Of a stretch of 64,000 nucleotides of DNA, positions 1 to 10,009 are shown one piece after another. Numbering within the stretch: the stretch's first letter is position 1; the number at the start of each line of letters is the position of its first letter. This DNA comes from Muscardinus avellanarius (taxonomy: Eukaryota > Chordata > Mammalia > Rodentia > Gliridae). Under the pieces are notes generated by a model. That model was not told where the DNA came from and ran no database searches. It was given only the letters and a program-made list of their open reading frames with translations. Location of the stretch: the NCBI GenBank assembly GCA_963383645.1, contig OY726560.1:82990593-83054592 (forward strand), written 5' to 3'. The position numbers and the translations under genes are program-made.

Positions 1-150
1 AGGCTGAGATAGAAGGACCGCAGGTTTGAGGCCAGCCTCAGCAATTTAGTGAGACCTTGTTTCAAAATAAAAAATAAAATAGGGCTGGGAGTGTAGCTCC
101 AAAGTAGAGTGTCCCTGGGTTCTATCCCCAGTACCATAAAAAAGAAAAAA
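1..150 (+). mobile_element. B1-dID SINE, 5' end cut by window edge
   Basis: The end of the left (7SL-like) half, an A-rich linker with AATAAA-like steps, and an ID-like right half ending in the CCCCAGTACC motif are visible. Older variant. Confidence 0.85.
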
Positions 151-260
151 GAGGATTGGAAAGACAGAAAGGTAGGAAGAGATTTAGAGGGTTGGTATAG
201 CAATATCAAACAGAGAAAAATTTTCAGAAAAAAAGAAAGTAGACAAAAATGTTAGAGGCT

Positions 261-475
261 AGCTGAGCGTGGTGGCGCACGCTTGTAATCCCAGCATTAG
301 GGAGGTTGAGACTGGAGATCGCAGTTCGAGGACAGCCTCAGCTACTTAGTGAGGCCCTTTGCAACTCAGTGAGACCCTGTTTCAAAATAAACAATAAAAA
401 ATAGGGCTGGGGGTGTATCCCGGAGGTAGAATGCCCCTGGGTTCCATTCCCAGTACCGAAAAAAAAAAAAAAAAG
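261..475 (+). mobile_element. B1-dID SINE, complete
   Basis: Left half begins with the GTGGTGGCGCACG motif and 'TTGTAATCCCAGCA'; linker is A-rich; right half has the GGTGTATCCCGGAGGTAGAATGCC block and CCCAGTACC, then an A tail. Older variant with an intact ID B-box-like GGTTCCATTCC. Confidence 0.92.
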
Positions 476-765
476 TAAGAGGCTTAAGGGTGGTCAAACA
501 AAATAAGAAATACAAACATGAAATAGATTCCAAAATATAGGATTTATACATAGTCTTGGCAAGATAAGCCTCAGCAAAGTCCATGAAAGAGATAGCAATA
601 TCATCAGCAGGCTGAGGAAAGTAAAGTGAGGGACGTGCGGAAGTTGAGATGATAGAGTTTTGTTGCTCTTGAGAGTCTTTATACTCTAAAAATTAATGAG
701 AACCCCCAAGTTTTTTATGTGTGTTATATCCACCAACAGTAACCATGAGATTAATACCAAATACT

Positions 766-932
766 TTAACAGGGTGTGGTGGCATACATCTATATCACCA
801 GTACTTGGGGCTGAAACATGAGGATTGCAGATTTGAGGCCAGCCTCAGCAACTCAGCGAGACTCTATTTCAAAATAAAAAGTGCTGAAAGCATACCTCAG
901 GGATAGAATGCCCCTGGTATCAATATCCAGTA
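766..932 (+). mobile_element. B1-dID SINE, degraded
   Basis: Left half is diverged (GGGTGTGGTGGCATAC), the right half is decayed (ATGCCCCTGGTATCAAT). The next SINE sits directly on its 3' end. Confidence 0.8.
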
Positions 933-1155
933 TCAAGCCGGGCGTGGTGGCGCACACTTGTAATCCCAGTGCTTAGGAGGCTGAGACAGGAGGATCGCAC
1001 AGGTTCAAAACCAGCCTCAGCTACTTAGTGAGGCTCTCAGAAACTTAGCAAGACCCTGTTTCCAAATAAAATATAAAATAGGTCTGGAAATGTAGCCCAG
1101 AGGTAGAAGGCCTCTGGGTTCTATCCCCAGTACCACCAAAAAAAAAAAAAAATCC
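933..1155 (+). mobile_element. B1-dID SINE inserted in the tail of the previous SINE
   Basis: Complete left and right halves. The words 'ATCCAGTATCAA' flank both ends (about 924-935 and 1152-1163), which looks like a target-site duplication taken from the older SINE's tail. Confidence 0.88.
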
Positions 1156-1250
1156 AGTATCAAAAAAGAGGGAGGGAAAAAGGGAGGAAGAGAGGAAGGG
1201 AAAGAGGAAGAGAAGAATAATAGAATTCTACACTGATTTTTTTTTTCCAA
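1156..1250. repeat. Purine-rich low-complexity tract
   Basis: GGGA/AGGAAG-rich stretch directly after a SINE A tail; probably grown from it. 1251-1484 holds nothing I recognise. Confidence 0.6.
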
Positions 1251-2077
1251 GGAAAAAGGAGGTAATATGCCTTCTCCCAATGGATGCTCTTAATGCCAAG
1301 AAAAATAACTCCAATTTTTAATTTCTATTTGCACATATAAGAGGGAAGCGAGATTAAATAAGTTTTCTAAAATTATCTGATAAGCATGTACCACTTGGTA
1401 TCTTAATCGTCTCATAAATATAAACACCTTGTGTTTATTATGTTGTTTTTAGAAATCACCTTAATGAGACAATTTACAATTCATCCATTTAAAGAATACA
1501 GTCAGTTGTGGTTAGTATATTCATAGTGGTATGCCCATTATTATAATCTATTCTAGAATATTTTCATCAACCCAAAAAGAAACCATTGTCCCACCAGCAC
1601 CCCACTCCCAGTCCTCTCCTGCAGACCTAGGCAGCTACTAGTCTGTCTATGATTCATTTGTAGTTCTAGATGTTTTGTATAGTGAAGTCATGGTGTGCTG
1701 GGATTGGCTCCAGTCTTTACTGTGGTCTTGTCCATATCAGTACTTTATTACAGCTTATCCTCCCACTCTGTGTGCACTATATTTTATTGGTTGATTCATC
1801 AATTGGTGAAGATTGAGTTTTTACACTTTGGGGCTACGTGATGCTAATGGGAACATTTGTGCCTAAGTTGTGTGTGGCCATATGTTTTCATTTTCCTTGG
1901 GAATCTAGCTAGGAGTGAGATACTTGGATCATATGTTAGCTATTAACCTTTTACCTGGATCATAGTTAACTGTTGAGGAACTTCTTAGACTCTTTTCTAA
2001 AATGACTCCACCCTTTTACCCTTTTTATAGCATATAAAAATTCCAGTTTCTCCATATCCTCATTAACAAGTTATCTG

Positions 2078-2079
<2 letters not shown>

Positions 2080-2126
<47 letters not shown>
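2080..2126. repeat. (TG)n microsatellite
   Basis: Pure TG run at the polyA-side junction of an antisense SINE. Confidence 0.95.
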
Positions 2127-2129
<3 letters not shown>

Positions 2130-2318
2130 GGGGATTGAACCCAGGGGCTTTCTACCTTGGAGATACAACCCCAGCCCTGTTTAATTTTTATTTGTAAACA
2201 GGGTTTTACTAAATTGTGGAGTGCCTCAATACTTGCTGAGGCTGGCCATGAATCTGTGATCCTCCTGTCTTAGCCTCCCAAGTACTGGGATTACAGTATG
2301 CACCACCACACCCAGCTT
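2127..2318 (-). mobile_element. B1-dID SINE, antisense
   Basis: TTACTGGGGATTGAACCCAG (ID half, reversed) then linker and 7SL half ending 'CACCACCACACCCAGCT'. Confidence 0.9.
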
Positions 2319-3061
2319 CTCAGGATAATTTTGATTTTCATTTTATTAATGATTGATGGAGCTGAGCATCTATTGATATACTTGTTGACCACTTTTTTGG
2401 GGTAACTCCTTTAAAGAAATGACTTTTTACATCTCTTCCTCCCATTTTTAGTTGGTTTATTTGTCCTTACTATGTTTTAAGTCATTCTTTTATATATGTA
2501 TATAATCACATGATTAAGTTAAATAATTAAATTTACCATTTAACCATTTTGCAAGTCTATAGTTCTGTGAAATTAAGTACTATCACAGTGTGACTTAAAT
2601 AACATTGATTTCCAGAACTCTTTCTCTTTCCCAACTGAAATTCTGTATTCGTTAAATACTTATTCCTTATTATTCCCACCACCCTGCCTCTGACAACCAC
2701 TATTGTACTTTTTGCTTCTTGGGACTCCTCTAGGTACCACACAGAAGCACAATCATATATTTGCCCTTTTGTGATTGGCTGATTTCACTTAGTATAATGT
2801 CCTCAAGATTCATCCACATTGTAGCCTGTGCCTGAATTTCCTTTTTCTATAAAACTGAGTAATATTTCATTATGCAGATATGCATAAATCACAATTTTTT
2901 GTATTCATACATCCAATTGTTTGGCACTTGGATTGTTTTCACTCTTGGTTATTGTGTATAATTGGGTACAAATACCCATTTGAATTCCCTACTTTAACTT
3001 CGTTTTAGTATCTGCAGAAGTGTGGTTGCAGGATCAGACAGTAATTCTATGTTTAGGTTTG

Positions 3062-3252
3062 TGGGTTTTTTTGTGATACTGGGGATTTAATCTGACCTAC
3101 ACCCCAGCCCTATTTTGTCTTCATTTTTATTTTGAACACAAAGTCTTGCTAGGTTTATGAGTTTCCCTACTTGCTCAGGCTGGCCTCCAACCTGCAATCT
3201 TTCTCTCAGCCTCCCAAGTACTGGGAGTAAAGCCATCTGCCACTACACCCAG
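3062..3252 (-). mobile_element. B1-dID SINE, antisense, degraded
   Basis: GATACTGGGGATTTAATCTG … 'CTACACCCCAGCCC' then the 7SL half with 'CCTCCCAAGTACTGGGAG'. Lies inside the antisense L1, which continues on both sides. Confidence 0.85.
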
Positions 3253-3344
3253 GTGTTTTCTTTTAAACACTCATCTAAATAGATGTGAAATGTATCATTT
3301 TGGTTTGAATTTGCATTTCCCTAATTATTAACAATGTTAAACAT

Positions 3345-3432
3345 TTGGAGGGGTCACTAGGGTTGGAAACAAGAGCCTAGTACATGCTAAGTAGGTCCAT
3401 GTTCTGCCACTGAGCAATACCCACAGCCCCAT
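3345..3432 (-). mobile_element. Stand-alone ID element, antisense, degraded
   Basis: Reversed ID signature: 'GCCTAGTACATGCTAAG' (anticodon-arm region) and 'TGCCACTGAGCAATACCCAC'. Confidence 0.65.
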
Positions 3433-3511
3433 AAACATGTGCAGCCTTCATGTGGATAATCACCATTTCTATATCATTTTTGAAGCCATATTGTTTTAGT
3501 GATTTTCCCAC

Positions 3512-3692
3512 TTTGTGTGTGTGTGTGGTCCTAGAGATTGAGCCCAGGGACATTCTGTCTCTGAGCTAAACTCCAGCTGTATTTCTTAAAATCTTAAAAC
3601 AGGGTCTCACTAAGTTTCTGAGGCTGGTCTACAACCTCCTGTCTCAGCCTCTCAAGTGCTGGAATTACAGGCATGCACCACCACACCCAGCT
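3512..3692 (-). mobile_element. B1-dID SINE, antisense
   Basis: Short TG run, reversed ID half (TAGAGATTGAGCCCAGGGAC), linker and 7SL half ending 'CCACACCCAGCTGCC'. Confidence 0.85.
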
Positions 3693-3898
3693 GCCTTTTT
3701 TTTTTTTTTTTTTTTTTTTGGTGGTACTGGGGTTCATTCTACCTCTGGGCTACACTCCCAGACCTATTTTTTATATTTTTATTTGGAAACAGGGTCTCAG
3801 GGTCTCTTAAGCCAGCGCGGCTGGCTTCGAACCTGCATGATCCTCCTGTCTCCACCTCCCAAGCGCGGGGATTACAAGAGTGCGCCACCATGCTTGGC
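3693..3898 (-). mobile_element. Younger intermediate B1-dID SINE, antisense, abutting an older one
   Basis: Poly-T start, then 'GGTACTGGGGTTCATTCTAC', 'CCAGACC' and the GC-rich 7SL half containing GCCAGCGCGGCTGGC. It keeps the ID GGTTC motif but has the new GCGC block, so it is intermediate between variants. 'CTGCC' plus T-run on both sides suggests the target duplication. Confidence 0.88.
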
Positions 3899-4440
3899 TG
3901 CCATTTTTTAATTGGGTTGTTGAGGGGGGTTGTTGTTGAGTCATCTATTTATTATTTAATTGTAGGAGTTCTTCATATGTACTACATACAAGTCTCTTAT
4001 CAGATATTTGATTTTCAAAATAATTATCTCCCATTCTAAGGATGGCCTTTTTACTCTCTTCATCATGTTCCTTGAATTACAAAAATTTTAAATTTTTGTC
4101 AAGTTCAACTTATGTTTTTTAAGTGATTGCTTGGGCTTTTGGTGTCTTCTACAAGAACTATCACCCTGTCCTGGGCCACAAAGAGACTCACACCTATGTT
4201 TTCTCCTACATGACTTTATAATTTTAGTTCTTACATTTAGATTTATGATAAATTCTGAGTTTATATATTTATGTGGTGTGAGGTCCAAGTCCAACTTTAT
4301 TCTTTGTCATGTGTATATCTATTTATTTCATCATTGCTTAGTGAAAACACTATTTAATCCTCAACACCACACACACAAAAAGAAAATACTACATATTCCA
4401 TACCTTCCCCCAATGAATTACTCTGTTATTCTTTTCAAAA

Positions 4441-4640
4441 AGCAAATGACTGCTGGGTCTAAGACAGGGGGATCTCAGGTTCAAAGCCAGCCGTGGCAAC
4501 GCAATGTAGCAAGGCTCTCAGAAACCTAGTGAAACTCTTTTTCCAAATGAGAAATAAAAAATTGGACTGGAGTATTGCTTAGAAATAGAATGGCTTTAGG
4601 TTCAATCCCCAGTACCAAAAATAAAAAATAAAATAAAAAA
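4441..4640 (+). mobile_element. B1-dID SINE, 5'-truncated/degraded
   Basis: Begins in a decayed 7SL half ('GGTTCAAAGCCAGCCGTG') and continues to a clear ID half ending CCCCAGTACC and an A/T-rich tail. Confidence 0.8.
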
Positions 4641-4833
4641 GCAATTGACCATCAACTCCCAATTCTGTGTGCTCACCTAATATGTCAAGGCTTATGCTAG
4701 TACATCCCTCCCTGAAAACTATTTCTTTATCATAAACTTGAAAATTCAGAAGTGTAAGGTCTCCAACTTTGTTCTTATTCTGAAGATTGTTTTGGTTATT
4801 CTCAGTTCCTTGAACTTCCAGATGAATTTTAGA

Positions 4834-4913
4834 ACTGGTCTTGAACCTACGACTTTTCTGTCTTATCCTCTAGAATCACTGATATTTCAGGTATGTGCCA
4901 CTGTACCTGGCCC
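4834..4913 (-). mobile_element. SINE fragment, antisense
   Basis: Only the reversed 7SL half remains (CTGGTCTTGAACCTACGAC … 'TGTGCCACTGTACCTGG'). Inside the old L1. Confidence 0.6.
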
Positions 4914-5301
4914 GGAACTTGATAGGAATTGAGTTGAAGTTTTAGATCAACTGGAAGAATATTCCCATATTAACACTATTCAGTCTCCTAGTCTCCTAAT
5001 CTGTAAGCATGGGATGTCTTTTTATTTATTTAGAACTTTAACTTTTTCTTTCAATAGTGTTTTGTAGTTTTCTAATACAAGTTTTGCACTTCTTTATTAT
5101 AGCTAACATTTGTTGTCATTTTCTTGATTTTGTTTCACAGAAGCAAGCTCAATGCCTGGACTTTATTTCTGCTTAAAAAGAAAGCTTCAGATGAAGAGCC
5201 TCAGTTCATCCTGCAATCCTCATGTCTGGCCAAAGAATAAAGCTACAGATTGAGTTCAAATTCTCTAAAGGCCTCAGATGATAAGTCTAGAATACATGTG
5301 A

Positions 5302-5520
5302 AGCTGGGCATGGTGGCGCACACTTGATATCCCAGCATTTGGGAGGCTGAGACAGGCAGATCACACAGGTTCAAAGCCAGCCTCAGCTACTTAGTGAGGC
5401 CCCTTGCAACTCAATGAGACCCTGTTTCAAAATAAAAAATATGGCTGGGGGTGTAGCTCAGAGGTAAAATGCCTCTGGGTTCCATCCCCAGTACAACAAA
5501 ATAAAAAATAAAAATAAAAA
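5302..5520 (+). mobile_element. B1-dID SINE, complete
   Basis: 'GGGCATGGTGGCGCACACTT' start, both halves, 'GGTTCCATCCCCAGTAC' end and A/T tail. Confidence 0.92.
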
Positions 5521-5760
5521 TAGAATATATTTCAACAAAAAGTCAAAAATCAAAATTATGAGATTGAATGGAACATCAACTTCGTCACAGAAATAGTGCT
5601 TTTTGTTATTATCACTTAAAAATAGGGAAATATTAAGGTCCAAGGGAGAATAAAATATTTAAATTTTCATGTCCTTAATGTGTGAACACTAAGTGTACAT
5701 TTGCTGTTGGACTAGCAGTAAGATGTACAGGATCAATTTGCTTTCTTTCTGTTTTTAGCT

Positions 5761-5765
<5 letters not shown>

Positions 5766-5807
<42 letters not shown>

Positions 5808-5875
5808 TGTGTGTCTATGTTGCTGGGGATAGAACCCAGGACTTCACACATGCCAGGCAAAAAAAGGTCTCCCGG
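5766..5875 (-). mobile_element. (TG)n followed by ID-like fragment, antisense
   Basis: TG repeat about 5766-5806 then 'GCTGGGGATAGAACCCAGGA' and 'ACACATGCCAGGC', the reversed right part of an ID element. Confidence 0.7.
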
Positions 5876-6472
5876 CCCATTTATTTGAAGCACAGAATTT
5901 GGGAATTTCAGAGATCTCTAGGTTCCTCCAGACAGCCAGGTCCAGGATTTAGGCATCTAATGTGGGAATGATCCTCTTGAGTTCGGCCAGCTTCCCTGCC
6001 ATTCTTTGCAAGTACTGTGTGTATGGCACCAAACTTACTTTCCCAGAAGTGCTTCTGGGACGGAGATCTGCACAAAGGGGCTGTGAAATGTGTTTCCCTC
6101 CCTTCTGGCTCAGCTGGCTCCTAAGCCTCAGGTCACACACAGCTCATAGTTCCTATCAACTGTTCCCAAAGGACCCCTGGGCTCCTGCAGGAGCCAGCAC
6201 TTCCCTGGAACAGGAAGCTCTATTTACACTGTCTTGGAGCCTGGTGCTCATCCATAAAAGGGAAAAGAGTCCTTTAGGAAAAGGGCAGGGTGCTTGGAAA
6301 CTCTTTAAAAGTGAAAGCTTCCCAGCCAGGTCTGTTGTTTTACACTGTTGCTTGATAGTTTTTCAGAACATAAAAACACATGCTGTTTGGGCAACTGAGC
6401 AGCATGTCTGAAAGCAGATATCCAATAAACAAGAAACAATCCATCTTCCAAAAAAAAAAAAAAAAAAGCAGT
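5876..6472 (+). other. Unrecognised single-copy-looking segment ending in AATAAA and poly(A)
   Basis: No repeat family recognised up to about 6450. The last bases are AATAAA at 6425-6430, about 20 nt, then 18 A's (about 6451-6468). That is the layout of a 3' mRNA end copied into DNA, or a genuine genomic A-tract beside an exon-like sequence. A 149-codon open frame (5962-6411) overlaps it but I see no domain in it, so it is not called a CDS. 6473-6812 holds nothing I recognise. Confidence 0.35.
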
Positions 6473-6812
6473 GAATGGCATGAAAACCCTCCTGAGTGCA
6501 CACCTAGGTCATATTTTCTTTCTTTGGTCTTCTAGAACATAATTCAGACAGTCACACAGGTTTATATATGAATAACCCAATGTACTTCTAAGGAAGAAGA
6601 AGAGCTATCTAAACTTTTGGAATGTCGATGAGTGCTTCTAATGTCCATACTGGTGTCTATCATGTAAATCCTATCCCAGCGTTACACTGATCACACTTGA
6701 ATGAAAGGTAGGCCAGGAAAGGAGTGAATTTCAGGTGGGAACAGAGCTCTCGGGGTCTCAACTATGTTGGTCAATAATTATTTAGTCATAACTTATATTA
6801 TTATAATATTTA

Positions 6813-7024
6813 TTTTTTGGGGTGGTATTAGGGGTGGAACCCAGAGGCTTTCTACCTCCAGGCGATACTCCCAGACCTATTTTATATTTTTTATTTGGAA
6901 ACAGGATCTCACTAAGTTGCTGAGAGCCTCACTAAGTAGCTGAGGCTGGCTTCAAACCCGTGCGATCCTCCTGTCTCAGCCTCCCAAGCACGGGGATTAC
7001 AAGCATGTGCCACCACGCCTGGCT
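6813..7024 (-). mobile_element. B1-dID SINE, antisense, intermediate variant
   Basis: 'GGTATTAGGGGTGGAACCCA', 'ACTCCCAGACCTATTTT' and a full-length linker, with 7SL half 'CCTCCCAAGCACGGGG'. It retains the doubled 'CTCACTAAGT' block that the youngest variant lacks. Confidence 0.9.
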
Positions 7025-7037
7025 AGTAATAATTTTT

Positions 7038-7354
7038 GACATTTGTTAATTACGAATTATTACTGTCAAGTGTTACGAGGCGTTGGGCAAGGTGCTTTGC
7101 ACATGTAAACTCACTTTACCCTCCTGTTAACCGTGCCAGTTTGGTGCTATAAGAATTACCAAGTACAAGGGCGGGCGTGGTGGCGCACGCTTGTAATCCC
7201 CGCGCTTGGGAGGCGGAGACAGGAGGATCATACAGGTTCAAAGCCAGCCGCGCTGGCATAAGAGACTCTGTTTCCAAAAACAAAACAAAACAACAACAAA
7301 AATTAGGTCTGGGAGTGCAGCCCGGAGGTAGAAGGGCTTCCAGGAACCCCAGGA

Positions 7355-7395
<41 letters not shown>

Positions 7396-7545
7396 AAAAA
7401 AAAAAAAGAAGAAGAAGAATTACCAAGTATAGATAACACAAAAAGTAAAGAATCTTGCCCAAAGTCATAGTAAGTAATCAAGCCAGAAGAGGAAGTCTGG
7501 GTACCCAACACCCTATATTGATGCTCTAACCATATTTTGCTTCAC
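7038..7545 (-). mobile_element. MIR (tRNA-derived ancient SINE), antisense, split
   Basis: 7038-7150 and 7430-7545 join into one reversed MIR: the 'GGGCAAGGTGCTTTGCACAT' core, then past the insertion 'GTAAAGAATCTTGCCCAAAG', 'TCATAGTAAGTAATCAAGCC' and 'GATGCTCTAACCATA'. The young B1-dID SINE at 7166-7414 splits it. Confidence 0.75.
7166..7414 (+). mobile_element. Young B1-dID SINE with exact 15-bp target duplication
   Basis: AAGAATTACCAAGTA occurs at 7151-7165 and 7415-7429. Diagnostic young features: CCCCGCGCTTGGGAGGCGGA, GCCGCGCTGGC, 'GGTCTGGGAGTGCAGCCCGG' and 'GGGCTTCCAGGAACCCCAGG' in place of the ID B box. The tail holds an (AC)n run (7359-7391) then poly A. Confidence 0.97.
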
Positions 7546-8074
7546 TGACTCTTATACTCTGAATCTAACCATGTTTTAAGCCCTTCAAATACATTTGCAC
7601 TGCTAATCTAAACAACACAAATAATGGGGCAGAGTTTCATGAGCTAAAATGATCATGCAACCATTCTTTATTCAGCACCTGCTAGCACCTAGGATCATGC
7701 CTAGGCTCAATATAATGACTTTGGTGTCACCAGACTTAGAGAAGTGACCCGAGGCCAGGATTCAAGCACTGTGCAAGCCTGATCCTATGACACCCTCTAA
7801 GTAGCCTCATCTGTCCCCCAACATGCAAGCCACTTCTACCCAGGTGTTCCCAGTACTTCTGGTGTGAGGCCCCCTGTGGGTCCATCATGTTGTTTTCACT
7901 GCATGGATCTTGCTCCCCCAACCCCCTAGCCCCTCTAGTTCACCTCCAAACTCTATCACCATGCCTTCTTGATGGCCCTCGTCTGACTACTCTTCTACTT
8001 TCCTTTGTATGTCCTGGGTCCGGTCTTCTTCCTTCCCTGAGTGTGGTCCAGTGAGTTCTGGTTGCACTTTTTTT
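7546..8074. other. No recognisable feature
   Basis: Non-repetitive-looking sequence with no long open frame and no known repeat recognised by eye. Confidence 0.5.
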
Positions 8075-8215
8075 TATATTTTTATTGATACATAGTTGAC
8101 CATACATTATAATTATACACTATAATGAGGTTCAGAGTGAAAGAAACACACATACAGTGCTTGATGTGTTTTCCTTCAGATCCCACCCAACTACCTCCCC
8201 CTCCCTGAACATGTT
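8075..8215 (-). mobile_element. Possible antisense L1 3'UTR fragment
   Basis: T-run then 'TTTTTATTGATACATAG' and a C-rich 'CCCACCCAACTACCTCCCCC' block, resembling the antisense L1 3'UTRs at 56.65 and 57.57 kb (TTTTTATTGGTGCA … CCCCTACCC). It is distant and only moderately convincing. Confidence 0.4.
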
Positions 8216-8899
8216 TTTGAGATTGGTATTGATAAGACTTCCAGGAATATGGTTACTGAGGGAAGCCGCTCAGCTTAGCCGCACTGACACTCAATCTCTA
8301 TCAACATGAAAACACTGTTTTGACAAGAGAAAAAAAAAACTAGCAAAAAATTGAAAGGCAACAAAAACAAAGCCAGAAGACAGAATAAAGAATAGAAAAG
8401 TACCCCATCCACCTCTCCTGGGAAACTGCTGTGGCCCAGGGCACAGCAGGGCCATCTTGCCTTACTGTGCTGGGACTACAGGTACTGCAGCCACCAGAGA
8501 CCCCCAGTAAAGAGCCAACAACTTGATGCAAAGTAAGCAGCTTCAGCTCATCAGAATTGTATGCAGTTGACTAATTGCCTCACATGCCACAGAAATACTA
8601 CTGCTTGGATTCCCAGCTAGAACCTCCCCACAGGAGACTTTCCCAGCTCAGCCACAGAGATTCGTGCAGCAAGCAGGTGACTTGCAAGGTCTGAGACTTT
8701 GCAGTTCACCTTGAGGAAGGTGAGGAAGAAGTCTGCTGTCAGACACAGCAGAGGCACAAATTGGCAGACAGCCCCCAGAACCAATCAGGCAAATAGGCCT
8801 ACAGTCCTCAGGGCGCAGCACCCTAGTAAGGCCTCCAAGGATCACCACAGACCATCCTATCATGGTGACCAAAAGAAGTCAGACCAACCCAGCCCTATC

Positions 8900-9185
8900 T
8901 CTGGAGAACATGAATCCCTAATATACACTGGGTCTGGTCCCATTGGCACCCGCCACATATGTAGGTAGAGAGAGACTCAGGCTCAGGGTCTGTGGAAAGT
9001 GTAGAGACCCATACTTACACTGGATCTGGCCCCAGTGATATTGGCTGCCTGCGTAGACAGAAAGAGACTGAGGGACGGGGCATATGGAGAGCTCAGAGAC
9101 ACAGGCTTGCAGCAGGAAAGGCACCAGTGGCACTCGGCACTGGCAGAGACAGAGAGAGAAACCAAGCCAGAGTCCCACTCATTGA
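8900..9185 (+). repeat. Three tandem ~90-bp units in the L1-A 5'UTR
   Basis: Units start near 8928, 9018 and 9106. Shared words: 'ACACTGG(G/A)TCTGG', 'CCAGTG(G/A)', a '(C)TGCGTAGACAGA'-like block and GAGAGAC/GACTGAGG. The same three units occur in copy B (21450-21716). They may be internal promoter monomers, as in other rodent L1s; that role is inferred. Confidence 0.6.
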
Positions 9186-9796
9186 AGGAGACCAAAAAGT
9201 GGGGCCACAAACTGACATTATTGCTATAGGTTACAGAGCAAATGAGAGCACTTGGAACATGCCTGAGAACATAATATAAAAAGTGAACCTTAAATGGCTG
9301 AAAGAATTCATGCAGTCCCAGGAGGACTGCAGAGGTCAAATCTGATTTATACTAATATATTTATAGGGTTGCTTTGTTTTGTTGTTGTTGTTTTGTTTTG
9401 TTTTATTTTGTGTGTGTGCTTGCTTTTTGCTTTCTTCCTGCCTCTTTTACAAGCTTCTTCCCTCTTATATCTATTCTATTTTCTCCACCCATTTTTTCTT
9501 TTCTTTTCTTTGTCTTGTGTTAAATCCACATTATATCACTATACCCAAGTCCTTTACACTGGTTACTAGAATTATCCTATATATTTATTATCTCTAATAT
9601 CTACTATATTTATTACCTTTCTACACTCAAACTCTCTTTCTACTCAATTCCATCTGTTACTTTAACCTATTCTTGCACTTACTACTTTAGCATCTTCCTT
9701 CTCACTCAACCTTCACCAATGAATACAACACAACTTGCCCTTGTATATACCAGCTAACATCTACAGAGTGAGAGGAAGCTATCAAAAGCAACAAAA

Positions 9797-9985
9797 AATC
9801 TGGGAATGGTGGCTCATGCTTGTAATCTCAGTACTCGGGATGCTGAGACAGGAAGATCTCAGGTTTGTGACCAGCCTCAGCTAATTAGTGAGGTCACCTG
9901 CAACTTAATGAGACCAGTTTCAAAATAAAGAATAAAATAAGACTGAAGGTTTAGCTCAGAGGTAGAATTTCCCTAAAAAAAAAAA
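9797..9985 (+). mobile_element. B1-dID SINE in L1-A 5'UTR
   Basis: 'GGGAATGGTGGCTCATGCTT' start, ID half truncated after 'TAGCTCAGAGGTAGAATTTC', A tail. Confidence 0.85.
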
Positions 9986-10009
9986 GTAACCAAGATACAA
10001 GCAAACAAG

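Larger units (their letters stand above)
1485..2475 (-). mobile_element. Ancient L1 (L1M-type) 3' part, antisense
   Basis: Reads as the reverse complement of an old mammalian L1 3' region: a 'CATTTAAAGAATACAGTCAG' block, 'TTTTCATCAACCCAAAAAG', then the ATATGTTTTCATTTTCCTTG and 'CTAGGAGTGAGATACTTGGA' segments. A TG repeat and a SINE interrupt it near 2080-2320 and the L1 resumes with a 'GATTGATGGAGCTGAGCATC' block. Subfamily name not assigned. Confidence 0.7.
2515..5110 (-). mobile_element. Second ancient L1 (L1M-type), antisense, fragmented by SINEs
   Basis: Reverse-complement L1 3'UTR and ORF2 remnants run in order: a 'CATTTAACCATTTTGCAAG' block, 'CTAGGTACCACACAGAAGCA', 'TTCACTTAGTATAATGTCCT', then ORF2-derived blocks near 3900-4350 (TTTTTAATTGGGTTGTTG; TTTTGGTGTCTTCTACAAGA) and 4730-5110 ('CTCCAACTTTGTTCTTATTC', 'AAGCATGGGATGTCTTTTTA'). 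Five or more SINE/ID pieces are inserted. No open frame of any length survives. Confidence 0.75.

Noticed and set aside
3656..4039. Open frames of 90-140 codons over SINEs (also 14607-14951, 35094-35429, 58088-58462, 33824-34240)
   Set aside because: Antisense or sense readings of B1-dID SINEs; the recurring motifs (SASQARGLQACATT and similar) are the SINE 7SL half translated.
5682..5971. Cys/Val-rich open frames (also at 7116-7511, 12847-13044, 51070-51215, 54596-54781)
   Set aside because: They are translations of (TG)n/(AC)n microsatellites and adjacent SINEs, not proteins.
8699..9339. Several overlapping open frames near 8.7-9.3 kb as genes (also 21428-21716)
   Set aside because: They lie in the L1 5'UTR tandem units, occur on both strands, and L1 5'UTRs do not encode proteins here.
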